The notes under the pieces were generated by a model. The model had not been told where the DNA came from. It was given only the letters and a program-made list of their open reading frames with translations, and searched no databases. Position numbers and translations under genes: made by a program. Source: Silene latifolia (taxonomy: Eukaryota; Streptophyta; Magnoliopsida; Caryophyllales; Caryophyllaceae). From it: 64,000 nucleotides of DNA. How positions within the stretch are numbered: the stretch's first letter is position 1; every line of letters begins with the position of its first letter. The DNA lies in NCBI RefSeq assembly GCF_048544455.1, contig NC_133529.1:43811456-43875455 (forward strand), read 5' to 3'. This document shows positions 12,088-22,506 of this stretch, one piece after another.

Positions 12088-12821
12088 AATAGGAACAAAA
12101 ACGCGCCTCGTGTAACCTCACGTGTCGCTCTTGTGGCACTAAATAAACGGCCCCTGGTCAAGCTGAAATAAGCTAATGTCACTCTACTCTTGCATTTTGA
12201 CAATTTGTCATCCTCATATCGTCAAATAAACTAAATTGCACCTTAAGAGTAAGTAAAAAGCTCATGCTTATCTTCTAAGTTCATAACAAACTCTTGCTTA
12301 GAACAATTATTCTTTTACATTTACTCGAACTACGCGCAAGGGTTTGATTTCATTTTTTAATGAATACGTAGGCAATCCTTCACAGGATACAACCCATTAA
12401 CTTCAAAATGTAAATAGAAGGACATTTGCAGTTGCATTTGGAATTCGACAAGAATTATAAATAGAAAATCACAACGGTTTCATAACCAATTAACCTCCTT
12501 TATTTCATTCATTTCTAATAATAATAATAGTACGTTACATAATAATAATAACGATAAACAAAAAATAACAATAAAAAAATAGGCTAGGATTCTAAAAACC
12601 CCCCACCTTCTTATTACAATAATAATAATAATAAATAATAATAAAGACTTGGGCTATTCCTCCATCTTCCCTTTGCCCTTGTCATTTTTGTCATATTTCT
12701 TGTCACGACCTCGAGCCGGACGCTCCTACGCCACTTCGGACGTAATCACCAACGGTCTTTCTCGCGGTCTAGCCTTCCCATTCTTGTCAATCACTTTGTC
12801 TACGACAGGAGAGGTCTTCGG
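12088..12821. other. Region between integrase and antisense gene A
   Basis: Non-coding on the plus strand. It holds an ATA/AAT simple-sequence stretch at about 12515-12646. On the minus strand the frame of gene A continues past its stop at 12822 as a K/R-rich stretch broken by further stops, which may be lost C-terminal coding sequence. Confidence 0.6.
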
Positions 12822-14152
12822 TTACTTCGAAGGATGAACAACTCGAAACCCGGCTTCTTCCTCTCCCTCAGTCAGATGCTTCTCTTTCTCCTTTTCCACC
12901 TCGCGCACCTTGTAGTCAACGGGCTCGCGCTTCCTCAATCTCTCACGCTCCTCCGAAATAGTAGCTTTCCTCCACCGCAGATAGGAATCCGGCACCCATA
13001 AGGCACTAACAGAAGAGTTCAAGAACCATACGTTTCTTTGAGCCCATTTAATGGCCAACTCCCTTCGACTCTCAGTAGTAAGCGCCACGGCAGTCTGCGG
13101 GACAGTGTCAAGCTTCGGGATTGTCTGCTTCAATCCAACCTGCCTCATCAGCCTCTCCGGGAAGATGCATACCATGAATTCCAAGCCAGGAATGCGCACA
13201 GATCGGGTAGGATCCAAGGAAGATACTCCAGTGACAGATTTGAGGTGCCTCCATGGTACAATCCATCTAATCAAGGGGCCATCATCACTCTTGAATTTGT
13301 TTTCCCAATAATTGTACACTCGAGTGAAGTCCACCATGTAAAGCCTGGTCCTCATTGCAATCGAACGAGCATGATAAGAAGGAACATGAACTGGGGACTC
13401 GATCAATCGAAGATGCTCCATAAGCCAGACCTACCAAAAGCAGGTATTAGAAAAAAAAAAAAAAAAAAAAAAAAAAAAACGAAAAAAAAAAGAGAAACAA
13501 AAAAAGAAGAAAGAGAAAAGTGTTCTTTTACCTGCAAAATAATGGGACTTCCCAAATAAGGTAGGTCACGATTGGCTCTCCTGTTATCCAAACCCAATAG
13601 GATCTCTCATAAACATAAACAGGCTGGGCTCCTGCGCAGTTCCATTTGCTCAACTAGGCCCAAGAGACGGGGATCACCTCTCAAATCCTCATCAACATGC
13701 CCTTGAAGGACATATACATGTAACAAGCAAAATCCGAATACCCTTCGCCTAGCAACATAAGAGATGGTGGGGTCGGCCTTGTTAATGAATCGGTCAATAA
13801 AATCCAACATTCGCACTCCTTTCGAGGTCACTAGACGGTCCACCTCAATTCTTGTCAACCCAAGCAAGTCTCTAAACTTGTTTTTATACCCTTGAGATGC
13901 AGCAGGAATAGCAGGCAAGTGTTCTGGGTCCCACCCACCGATCGCAGCAATTTCTTCAGGAAATGGGCAAATGTCACCTCCGGGAAAAGAAAAAACGTGA
14001 TAATTCGGGTCTTAATAATCAAGACAAGCATCTAGGAACGGTTTGACCACCTTGATAAGCTTCAAACTCAACAATGATCCAAGATTATAAGCACCCATGT
14101 CGTGTTTCTCCTCGTTGGTCCACTCTTTTAGACGAATCTCTAAAGTATTCAT
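12822..14152 (-). pseudogene. Antisense gene A: DUF7745-like protein, two exons
   Basis: On the strand opposite gag-pol, exon 1 (14152-13532, 207 codons) and exon 2 (13430-12822) join in phase across a GT-AG intron (donor GTAAAA, acceptor GGTAG). The join gives PIILQ/VWLMEHLRL. Start MNTLEIRLKEW; then FSFPGGDICPFPEEIAAIGGW, DLLGLTRIEV and a basic E/K-rich tail. The layout and the LLQxWxxEHL-like joint resemble plant proteins annotated DUF7745, often found near PMD proteins and retrotransposons; this family call is from memory. Two in-frame stops in exon 1 (TAA 14012-14014; TGA 13607-13609) break it; the TGA would be CGA with one C-to-T change. A TATA box and the 30-bp units lie upstream. Confidence 0.7.
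13450..13531. repeat. A-rich tract inside the intron of gene A
   Basis: A run of 29 A at 13451-13479 is followed by further A-rich sequence. On the gene's own strand it is a long T tract between donor and acceptor, as expected for a U-rich plant intron, though unusually long and uniform. Confidence 0.85.
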
Positions 14153-14238
14153 GATAAATGATTATTTTGAGGATTTTATGTAATAAGACGAAAGAAGAGA
14201 CGGAAGAATTGTGTGAATAAAACCTCTATCGACGTTTC

Positions 14239-14247
14239 TATTTATAC
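14239..14247 (-). promoter_or_regulatory. TATA box of antisense gene A
   Basis: On the minus strand this reads TATAAATAG, identical to the LTR TATA box. It lies 87 bp upstream of the predicted start codon and about 48 bp downstream of the paired 30-bp units. Confidence 0.6.
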
Positions 14248-14294
14248 TAAAATCTGTTTCCTAAAATCCGCCAGGACGGATACACCGGGGAACA

Positions 14295-14350
14295 GGCGCA
14301 GCACCTGTTGCGCCTCTTCAAAGGGACGCAGCTCCTGCTGCGCCTCTTCC
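14295..14350. repeat. Pair of 30-bp GACGCAGCA units upstream of gene A
   Basis: Two units start at 14295 and 14325 with the same 30-bp period as in the LTRs. The flank before them (ccgccaggacgg...ggggaacag) resembles the LTR flank (ccgcaggagg...gggaacag), so the block, not only the unit, is shared. The near edge is 143 bp from the gene A ATG. Confidence 0.88.
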
Positions 14351-15074
14351 TCAGCAACGTTTCTGTGATTTTCCGGGTTGGATCTTTCCTAAATTCCTTG
14401 GCGAATAATTTCCTATTCATACGGGTTATTATTTTGGTAAATACGTCAAAATTACCATAGTCCATGTTTCCTAATTCCGCGGTCACGCGTTTCGAGGCAA
14501 TATCAGCATTTTCGTCATTTTAGCACACTTATATATTTCTTTCTATTTTTTTTTTCTTTCTTTCTTTCATTTATCCAATTTAATGTAATTTATTTCAAAC
14601 TTATATATTTCTTTTTCTTATTTCCTTTTTTTGGGAATCATTCCACTCCCGTCCTACATTACATTTCTAACTTATAGATTTCTATTTTTTTCATTTTTTT
14701 GGGGGTAACCCTCCCTACCGTCCGGTCATTTCCGGCAAATTTTTTTGCATTGTTTGCATTTTTTGCATTTTTTTGCGCTTTTGAGTCATTCGTTTTGCGC
14801 TAATTTAGGCCATATATACAAATGTATGTTTTACGTGAATTTCGGCAGCATGACGGCGTAAACCGTCATCTACCAAACCTGTTCAAAGCTAACCTGCAGG
14901 TACAAGCAACACAACCCAGCAGCAAAGGCGCTCATGCCATCATATACAACCAAAATAGGGACATATACAACAAACTGGGGGCTCGAGCCCCAAGCAAAAT
15001 CCAAAATGTCCAAAATGTGAGTCCTAAAATGTACAAATGTACAAGATACAGCCAACAACAAACAAACAACAAAA
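14351..15074. other. Intergenic region between antisense genes A and B
   Basis: It holds T-rich low-complexity DNA (14520-14800, including repeated TTTGCATT) and the presumed 3' UTR of gene B. No coding sequence is seen. Confidence 0.6.
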
Positions 15075-18034
15075 CTACTGCCGGTCGCCGCCTAATTCCG
15101 CAACTCTCGCCTCGAGAGCAACAACCTCGTCGCGAACCTCGAGTTCCCTCAGCAAACAAGCTGTCTCCTCCCGAGACTGGGCCAGCTCTCGCTCCAGCTC
15201 ACGCTCCCTCTGCAAACAACAAAATTGGCTCATGTCAATCATTTCAAGCAATCATAAGAAAAGTTAGAAAGTTCAAAGATGAAGTAGACGAAAGGTTTAT
15301 ACCTGACGATCTCGACCGCCGACAAGTGCGTCGACGGCAGTAGCTCGCAGCCGGTTGGCTACCCTCCATAACGCCACAAACCGAGACAGCGCAATCTGTA
15401 TTTTCAAAAAGAAGTTCTCAATAATTGGATAGGTTCAATCAAATGTGTTCTTACACAAAAATCATACAAATTAGAGGCTCACCCTCCGAATCAGATGCTG
15501 CCAATCGTCCAAGCCAGCATCCGTCACAGCCACGTCGAAGTCACGCAGCACGGAGATCGTCGTCCTCCCGGTCGCGTCAGTGTACTCGAGGGTCTCGGGG
15601 TACTCTGGGGGCTCGATGCCCACCGCCTCGACCTCCTGCAAAGATAAAGGATTGCCATTAATCGATGATCATTCATCATGCTTCAAAAATGGTCACAAGG
15701 AGAGTAAATGCTCACCACCAACGCCGAGTAGTCCTCACCAGGAAGCAGGAGGGCGTCACCACCAACGCCAGCCAAGTCAGCCTCCCTCTCAGCCTCAGAA
15801 GGCTCCCTGAACATCGTCCTAGGAGGATCCCGAGAGCACTGACGAGCCAAGCGCTCGCCCAGATACCACGCAGGACCCATCAACGTCCTCAGCAGCAACC
15901 GGCTCGAGCTCCTAGGTCGAAGGACCTCAGCCACAAAAGGAGGAGTGCCAGCGTACTCCGCCCAAGGCCTGGGCACCCACTGGGAAAAGACAAGCAAGAA
16001 ATCATTCTTATGATCGGTTAAAAAGTAATAAAGAAGCAAAACGAATATAAGTAAGATGCTCACACTGTCCAGCTGAAGAGCGTTCACGTCCCGCCGGTAG
16101 ACACCGTGAGAGGAACGCTTGCTCCTCGTGCGACACATCACCCAATCCCGCACAACGGGATAGGCTTTCTCCAGCAGCTCCGTCCTCTTGGGCGAGAGGC
16201 TCGGAAAGTAGGAGTACACCCACGCCTGTGAAGCAAGATAGTCAATAACGATCTTTCGTAATTCGATAAGGAAAGGAAGTGATTTTAGTCTAAATGAAGG
16301 TTTATACCTCCAACAGTAGTCCAGGGCCGACAACACCAGGAGAAGTCCCCTTCTCCATCAACTCCGGACGAACCATGGCCCTCATGAAGCGGATGAGGAC
16401 CGCAAAACCAGCAGTGACCCAGTCCCAACGTCCTAGGGAGCTCAGGTCAGAAATATAGGGAAGGAGCTTCGTCGACAGCCTCTCTCCCTTGTCTCCGAGG
16501 TAGATCGAAGACAAGAACCACCAAAGCCACAAGCGGGCCCTCTGCTCAGCTGTACAGGGAGGAGGAGTCGTCTCTCTCTCGTCAATCACCACCCGCGCCG
16601 GGGTCTTCCCCGCAAAGTAGTCTCGGACGTAAGAACTAGGTACCAAACCAGGCACTGCAGCAGCCTTCGGTGCCAAGTTCCAGCCGATCAACCTCCTAGC
16701 CTCGGCCGAATCCACCCTCATGGCAGTCTCCGGCCACTCCACCGCCTCGGTCCCACATGGCAGCCCAGAGATCATGCCGTAGTCCTCCAACGTGACTCCC
16801 ACCTCACCAAAGGGCATGTGAAAAGTGGAAGTCGTGTCCCAGAATCGGTCCAAGAAAGCGCGGACCAGGCTAAGGTTAGCCTGCAGCTTCCTCTTCGCGA
16901 TATCCCTCCAAGCCTACACCAAGGCGCCGAATGCTCCCCGCTCGATCATGGCTCGCTCCTCCGCCGACAGTCTCTCATAGCACTCCATCGCCGTCATGTA
17001 GCCCAAAACGATCTGATGTTCCCGGCCTCCTATTGTGATTTGAAACAAAAGCTATCTTTAGTTTAAATAAAATTGGAAGAGATATGAGCAAATGAAATGA
17101 AAGAAGGTGAGTGATGGCTAATGAATTCAAGGTTACCAAGCTCTTCACCGTCCTATAGGACAGGTGACCTTCCGCAGCCCAAAGCAAGTGCCTGCTGTCC
17201 CAGGTCTCAGCCCACGCAGGTGCTCCCCTCAGCTGAAGACCGCCTCGCCCAACGTTGGCCCGCCTCGGGGCCTCCTCCTCCTCCTCCTCGAGGACCTCGT
17301 CCTCAGCAACCTCAGCAGCTGCCCTAACCGCAGTAAAAGCCTCCTCGAGAGCACGAGAAGCGTCAACGGCTGTGTCTATGTCCATGGGAGCTCTCCCAGA
17401 AGTAGAAGCCTCGTCACCTGCAACGTTAAAGTAATTTTAGGCCGCGTCAAGTGACGACGAACCTTGATTAGGGGATTTTCGAATCTTAGAAGCCCTGAAG
17501 TCGCTCTTTTCTCGCCATCTTTAGCCATATTCCCACAAACCCGATCACTCATGTGGTAATTTGGGTTAAGTCAAGCCTAAGTTGAAGCCTAGTCATGGGT
17601 TCGAGTCGAAATTTCGACAGCATTTCGTTATAACGGCGATTATGCCCTAGAAAAGTGTCCTGAAAAAGCCGTCACAAACCAAAATTCCGAGATGGTAGGA
17701 AGTTTACCCATCATCCAAGGATTCCAAATATCAAGTTTCATCGCAAATGGGCAATCCTAAGGCCATTTTCGAAGCAATTTACGGTCTAGCTGTGAAACCG
17801 TCTCAATTTCACTCAAATGCCCAAAACTCAACGAAAATTCGAAACAAATACATGGTTATGATCCTTATACTACCAATTAACCATTTACAAGGTCAATTTT
17901 ACAAGGCAAAATCATTTGGGGGAAAAGCCCCAAATTTTCGACATTTTAGGGCTGAAAACCCTAAATTTTGTCGATCCAATTCGTCCGTTATAGAAGATTA
18001 ATGCAAGAATGATATACATACCTCGATTAGTCAT
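15075..18034 (-). pseudogene. Antisense gene B: eight-exon plant mobile domain (PMD) protein
   Basis: Eight exons on the minus strand join through GT-AG introns with no frame loss: 18034-18022, 17417-17137, 17051-16308, 16225-16064, 15979-15716, 15635-15483, 15395-15303, 15209-15075, ending in TAG. The sum is 1845 bp, 614 codons plus stop. After a short N-terminus comes an acidic stretch (EEEEEEAP), then a PMD-like core from about residue 165 (DRFWDTTSTFHMPFGEV, VTLEDYGMISGLP), and a charged coiled-coil tail (RERELERELAQ). Only one in-frame stop, TAG at 16914-16916 (codon 144), breaks it; CAG to TAG is one change. PMD proteins are plant proteins of poorly known role, some linked to silencing and development, others carried by transposons. 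The exon 3 acceptor (AAGATAG) is the least certain site. Confidence 0.75.
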
Positions 18035-18176
18035 GGCAGATGCAAGCTTTTCGATCAAATTTTGGCGGAAATGGTTGAAATTTGAGAGAGAAATTGATGA
18101 TTTTATGTTTCGAAACAAATGAAATGAAACCCCTGTTTCATCGCGTTTTTACGCAGGAAAGACACCCTCAGGAATA

Positions 18177-18232
18177 GACGCATCAGGTGTTGCGCCTCTT
18201 CTAAGAGACGCAGCTCTTCCTGCGCCTCTTCC
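18177..18232. repeat. Pair of 30-bp GACGCA units upstream of gene B
   Basis: Units start at 18177 and 18207, 30 bp apart, in more diverged form (GACGCATCAGGTGTTGCGCC). The near edge is 143 bp from the gene B ATG, the same distance as at gene A. The flank (acgcaggaaagacacc...aggaatag) aligns with those of gene A and the LTR. Confidence 0.83.
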
Positions 18233-19150
18233 TCAGCTTTCCTTCATACGAATTTTCAAAAGATCGTTATGAGTTCGTTATTTGTGGGCCCATCTTTGGT
18301 GCGCCTCTTCCCCAATGCCATTTTATCTTTTTTTGGTCCGTTTGACGATTATTCTTCGTTCAGACCCGCATTTCTAAGCCAACTGCAGACTATCATACAT
18401 TATTTACTGCTTCCAAGACTTTGCTTGTCACAACGAGCAGGTATTCTTTGACAGGTGTTTCGACACGCCTTCATTATATTACCCCAGCGAGAGTAAGCGG
18501 ATAGACAATCCCTCTCGAGACATGGAGATAAGTTCCTGATAAGGTTTCCCCAACGAGAGTTCACGACATACAATCATCCTTCTCAAGTTCCTCCGAAGTT
18601 TGTTTGAAGACGACCCAAGCAGATTTCTCCCAGCAGTTCCCGCCTGTGTCCTGCTACCCACGATATTTCTTGTTTCCCCGCGGAGTGCGATAAAGGTGTC
18701 GTTCTCCAGAAGTTCCCAGACCGGCAGAGTTCTTACACTCAAGCCTTAGTTACCCTTTAGGTTGAAATTATATTCGGCCTCCTTCCCATTGATGCTTACC
18801 TTTAGGGTCCCACACCCTAGCACAATCCTTACTTATCTTTTAGGTCTTACCCTTAGCTCCTACGCTTAACCTTAGCTCCTACGCTTACCCTTAGCTCCCA
18901 CGCACCTCCAGAAGCATCTCGAGAAAGAAGTCTCAGGTATGGTCTCTTCTTATGGCTGGCGAGCCTCCTCACATAGTCTAATGGACTTTAAACGACCCTC
19001 TCCGATAGTCGACATACTCTAAAATGTTCCCGACGACAGGTCCTTGGTTCAGACCCCTAGAGCCGCCTCGCGTCGCCATAGTCGTCAGGTTGTAATCTTC
19101 GATTGACCTAATGGCTATACTTTGACTTTCGCCTTGTCCAAGCCTCAGTC
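18233..19150. other. Region between gene B promoter and 3' polypurine tract
   Basis: No convincing gene. Around 18838-18905 the phrase CTTAGCTCCTACGCTTA is repeated about three times in tandem. A short minus-strand frame at 18479-18742 has no recognisable features and is not called. Confidence 0.6.
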
Positions 19151-19163
19151 AAAGTGGGGGCTC
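19151..19163 (+). promoter_or_regulatory. Tat polypurine tract
   Basis: AAAGTGGGGGCTC directly abuts the 3' LTR. It is the usual primer site for plus-strand synthesis. Confidence 0.82.
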
Positions 19164-21539
19164 TGTAGATACCTCATTTCTGCACCTCCCGCAAACCACC
19201 CGGTGATGATTGGGCCGCATGTTTGGTACGCGGAACGATTTGTGACAGTTCGTAAGTTTATCGTCAAGTGATTCCTCAAACACTGATGTCTACCTCTTAG
19301 TTGTCATTTACGCACCGATACGGTCGTTTTGATAGTAATTAGAGTACATTTGGAGTCCGGGCCTAAAATCGTCTTCATTTTCTGATAATCGTTAAATCCC
19401 GAGTCAGAATGTTCTGGAATGTTCCGGATATTTCTATTCCATATTTCACAATCTTTTAATCTTTGGTAAAGAATTTCCCGTAATATTCATACAAAATATT
19501 AAGGAAAATAAGATTATCCCGTTATTCCATAAATTAAACACGGAAATCTTTCTTCCGCAGGAGGAAACCACTTGGGAACAGCAGCAGAGTCGCGCCTCTT
19601 CCAAGGGACGCAGTGACTGCTGCGCCTCTTCCCATGTCCTTTTATGCGTATTTTTCGTATCTTTTCATATCTTTTCGAGATTCACTTCCAAAGTTTCTCC
19701 GAAAACCCTAATTCCTTCACGTGATTAGTATAAATAGGAGTCTTCGCTCCTCATATTTCTCACGCGAGTGTCCGCCCTTATCTTCTCCCTTTGCATTCTA
19801 GACCACGTTCTTACTTTTTGGAGTCTACGTGCTTGAACATTCGACCACGTAAGCTCGGATCTTTCTGAGTACCAGCCTCGTTTGCATGACCGACCAATTT
19901 GACCAACTCCACCATAATCAACTTTAATTAATCTTAATCAACTTTAATTAATCTTAATCATTTTCCTCTTACGAGGGCACTTTCGTTACATTCGAGTCGA
20001 GCATCACTAAATCATAAACTTAGTTCATCTCGTTTCGTCAAACATGTATGTCTGAGGGTGTAAATCCTTCTTTATTTATTGTTATTTACTTTTTGTATCA
20101 TTAATGTAAGATTTATGTCGAAAGTACTTCTAAAAACCGATTTGTAAAACCATGTTTAAAACCCTTTTTACGGATTATCAGAGGACAGACGTCGAGAAAG
20201 GACGCAAGAATCGCTGCGCCTCTTGAAAGTGACGCAAACATGCTGCGCCTCTTCGTGAGGCTGCCGCAGTTCCTGCTTCCTTTCTTCTTCCTTCGTCTTT
20301 TGATAATTCGATTGTTTTGTTTCGTTATCAATTGTTCATTGTTTCTTTTAACACAATAATTTAACATATTATTTATCATCATTAGTATTGAATTCGTCAT
20401 TAAATCCCGACTTAAATCCCTTATAACCAATATTTGCGGGTTTTTCGTCATTAAAATCAATTCGGGTTGTAGAGATTCGATTCATTCATATTGACTCTCT
20501 GGAATTCGATCTTTGATATATTTCCATCTGTCTATTGTCATATCCGTCATTAATTCTTCATTTATTCGTCATGTTTAACCTATTTAGTTCACCCATGTCA
20601 CTAATCAATCTTTCATTCATGTAATTAATTCATCCACATTCATTTCCTCTATGTTTTATCGTTTTTATGACTCATTCACATGTAATTAATATGCTAATCA
20701 CTTTCATCCGAGTCAAATATCGATAATCGATCATTAAAATCACCAACGAACATTAACAATTTGCAATTTCGGCTTCACAGCCAGAACTGAGCCAAGGAAC
20801 GGACGCAGCAACTGCTGCGCCTCTTCCAAGGGACGCAGCTCTGCTGCGCCTGTTCCTGGTTGATTTCTGAACTCCCGTTCTACTTTGATCTAGATATTAG
20901 TTTACGTATTAATTAACTACTAATCGTATTATCGCCTAATTCCTGTTCGTTTATTCTTTCTTTCCCAAATTATCCGTTTTAAATGTATTTTCCACATAAA
21001 TCAATATATCCAATGTAATTATTGTAATTTTCCTTTATTGTATTTATTATTGTATTTTTATTATTGTATTGTTTGTATGTTCACATGTAATTAATCTAAC
21101 ATTCACTTCGACCCCAATTGCATGTTAAATTACGTGTTTACCGACTTAGTTAAATCCTCACATGCTAGGATTAATCTAATGGATGTTGCATTGCATGCAT
21201 ATAACCTTCAACATATCGAGTATGAATAACTTCCCTAATCATTAGTAGAGGCCGCTATCGAGGCGGGCGGGATTAGGTGTTCGATCAAAAGAGCTTCCTA
21301 ATACGTACCCTCACCCCTTACTCCAGATCTCTGTGAACATCCGTGTTCATTGGCATCCACGAGAGTCATTCTAGACATAGAATGCTAAGGGTAACGAGTT
21401 CTTGGTGTTCATGTCACTACTTTGTGTCTTGACATGGCATGAGATATTCGAACGGTTTTCAATTTTCCACAATAAATTGGTGGCGACTCAACAAATGCAA
21501 ACGCTTGTTTCCCAAGCGCCCCGTGGCCCATTGTCCACA
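19164..21539 (+). repeat. Tat element 3' LTR
   Basis: This copy is 2376 bp against 2416 bp for the 5' LTR. It carries the TATA box at 19729-19737 and degraded copies of all three unit groups. It ends ttgtccaca, and LINE ORF1 resumes directly after it. Confidence 0.95.
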
Positions 21540-22463
21540 GAGACTCAGGGGGAAGATGATGCAAAAACAGAGTCTGATGATATGCTGCAAATTCAACCAG
21601 AGGATGTGGAGGAAGAGATTGAATACTTGAGTCAGGCGGTACTATGTTTCATCCTAGGAGCAAATCTATTCTGGGAGGTGATTGAGGGCTTCATAAGGCG
21701 CATTTGGACAAATTTTAATATTGATAAGATATCCTTTCTGCCAAATGGAGTGTTTCTCGTAAGATTTAAAACAATGGAGATGAAGGAGAAAGTATTGCAA
21801 TATGGACACTTCCTTTTTGATAACAAGCCCATGATTGTTAAGGCATGGACTAAGGACTTAGAAATGTCGAAAGAGGATGTGAAAATAGTTCCTGCATGGA
21901 TAAGAATGCATAACTTGCCAATCAAATTCTGGGGCAAGGGTTTGCCAAAAATTGCCTAGTTGGTGGGAGAGTATGTTAAGAGTGATCAAGCCACGGAGGA
22001 AAGGACGAGATTAGGCTTTGCAAGAGTTATGGTTGAGATGGTGGTGGACCAGCATCTTCCAAACACAATCTCTTTCAAAGATGAAAGAGGGAGTGTGTTC
22101 CAAGTGGATATAGAATATGAATGGAGGCCTATCAAATGTACCAAATGCCAAGGGATGGGTCATGACATAGCACAGTGCAAATGTGGAGAGCAAAAAAAGA
22201 AGGGACCTTTGGTGACTAAAAAAGTCTGGAGGACAATAACCAAGAAAGCAAATGGGGAGTTAGGAGTGTAAACAGTCCCTGGTGAAGTGTTGCAGGTTGA
22301 TCAGATACTTGGTAGGGCTTCTATTAGGAGTACAACCATTCATAAATCCCCAGTTAAGAGACTGTCTATTATGACTAGGAGAGTTGATGAGGCTGTTGGC
22401 TATAGCTCTGAGGAATTTGGAGCACATTCATATAAGGAGGTCCTATCTTCTCCTCCAAAGTAG
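21540..22463 (+). pseudogene. LINE ORF1, 3' part (DUF4283-like, CCHC knuckle)
   Basis: This continues ORF1 from 2128. A DUF4283-like region is seen (VLCFILGANLFWEVIEGFIRRIW ... FKTMEMKEKVLQYG, VPAWIRMHNLPIKFW), then a CX2CX4HX4C knuckle CTKCQGMGHDIAQC at 22138-22179. Two in-frame stops, TAG at 21957-21959 and TAA at 22269-22271, break one continuous frame that ends at TAG 22461-22463. ORF2 begins 43 bp later. Plant L1 ORF1 proteins bind the element RNA. Confidence 0.88.
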
Positions 22464-22506
22464 CAGATAGGAGCTCATGGTAATAATTTATCTCCAATAG
22501 TTTCGA

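Larger units (their letters stand above)
2129..21539 (+). mobile_element. Ty3/Gypsy element, Tat lineage (Retand/Ogre-like)
   Basis: The element has 2.4-kb LTRs (TG...CA) at 2129-4544 and 19164-21539, a primer-binding site just after the left LTR and a polypurine tract just before the right one. The order is gag, protease, reverse transcriptase, RNase H, a second RNase H and integrase on the plus strand, then two genes on the opposite strand. Integrase downstream of RT marks Ty3/Gypsy. The second RNase H, the PBS and the long region after integrase fit the Tat lineage. The flanking 5-mers are gagat (2124-2128) and gagac (21540-21544), a target duplication with one mismatch. It is inserted in LINE ORF1 and is therefore younger than the LINE. 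Confidence 0.93.

Noticed and set aside
12649..12837. Plus-strand ORF between integrase and gene A
   Set aside because: It lies opposite the gene A tail and has no domain.
18479..18742. 87-codon minus-strand ORF upstream of gene B
   Set aside because: No similarity recognised and no splice or promoter context; could be an untranslated region.
21402..21539. N-terminal extension of the ORF1 fragment starting in the Tat 3' LTR
   Set aside because: These codons are LTR sequence; the ORF is a chance fusion across the insertion border.
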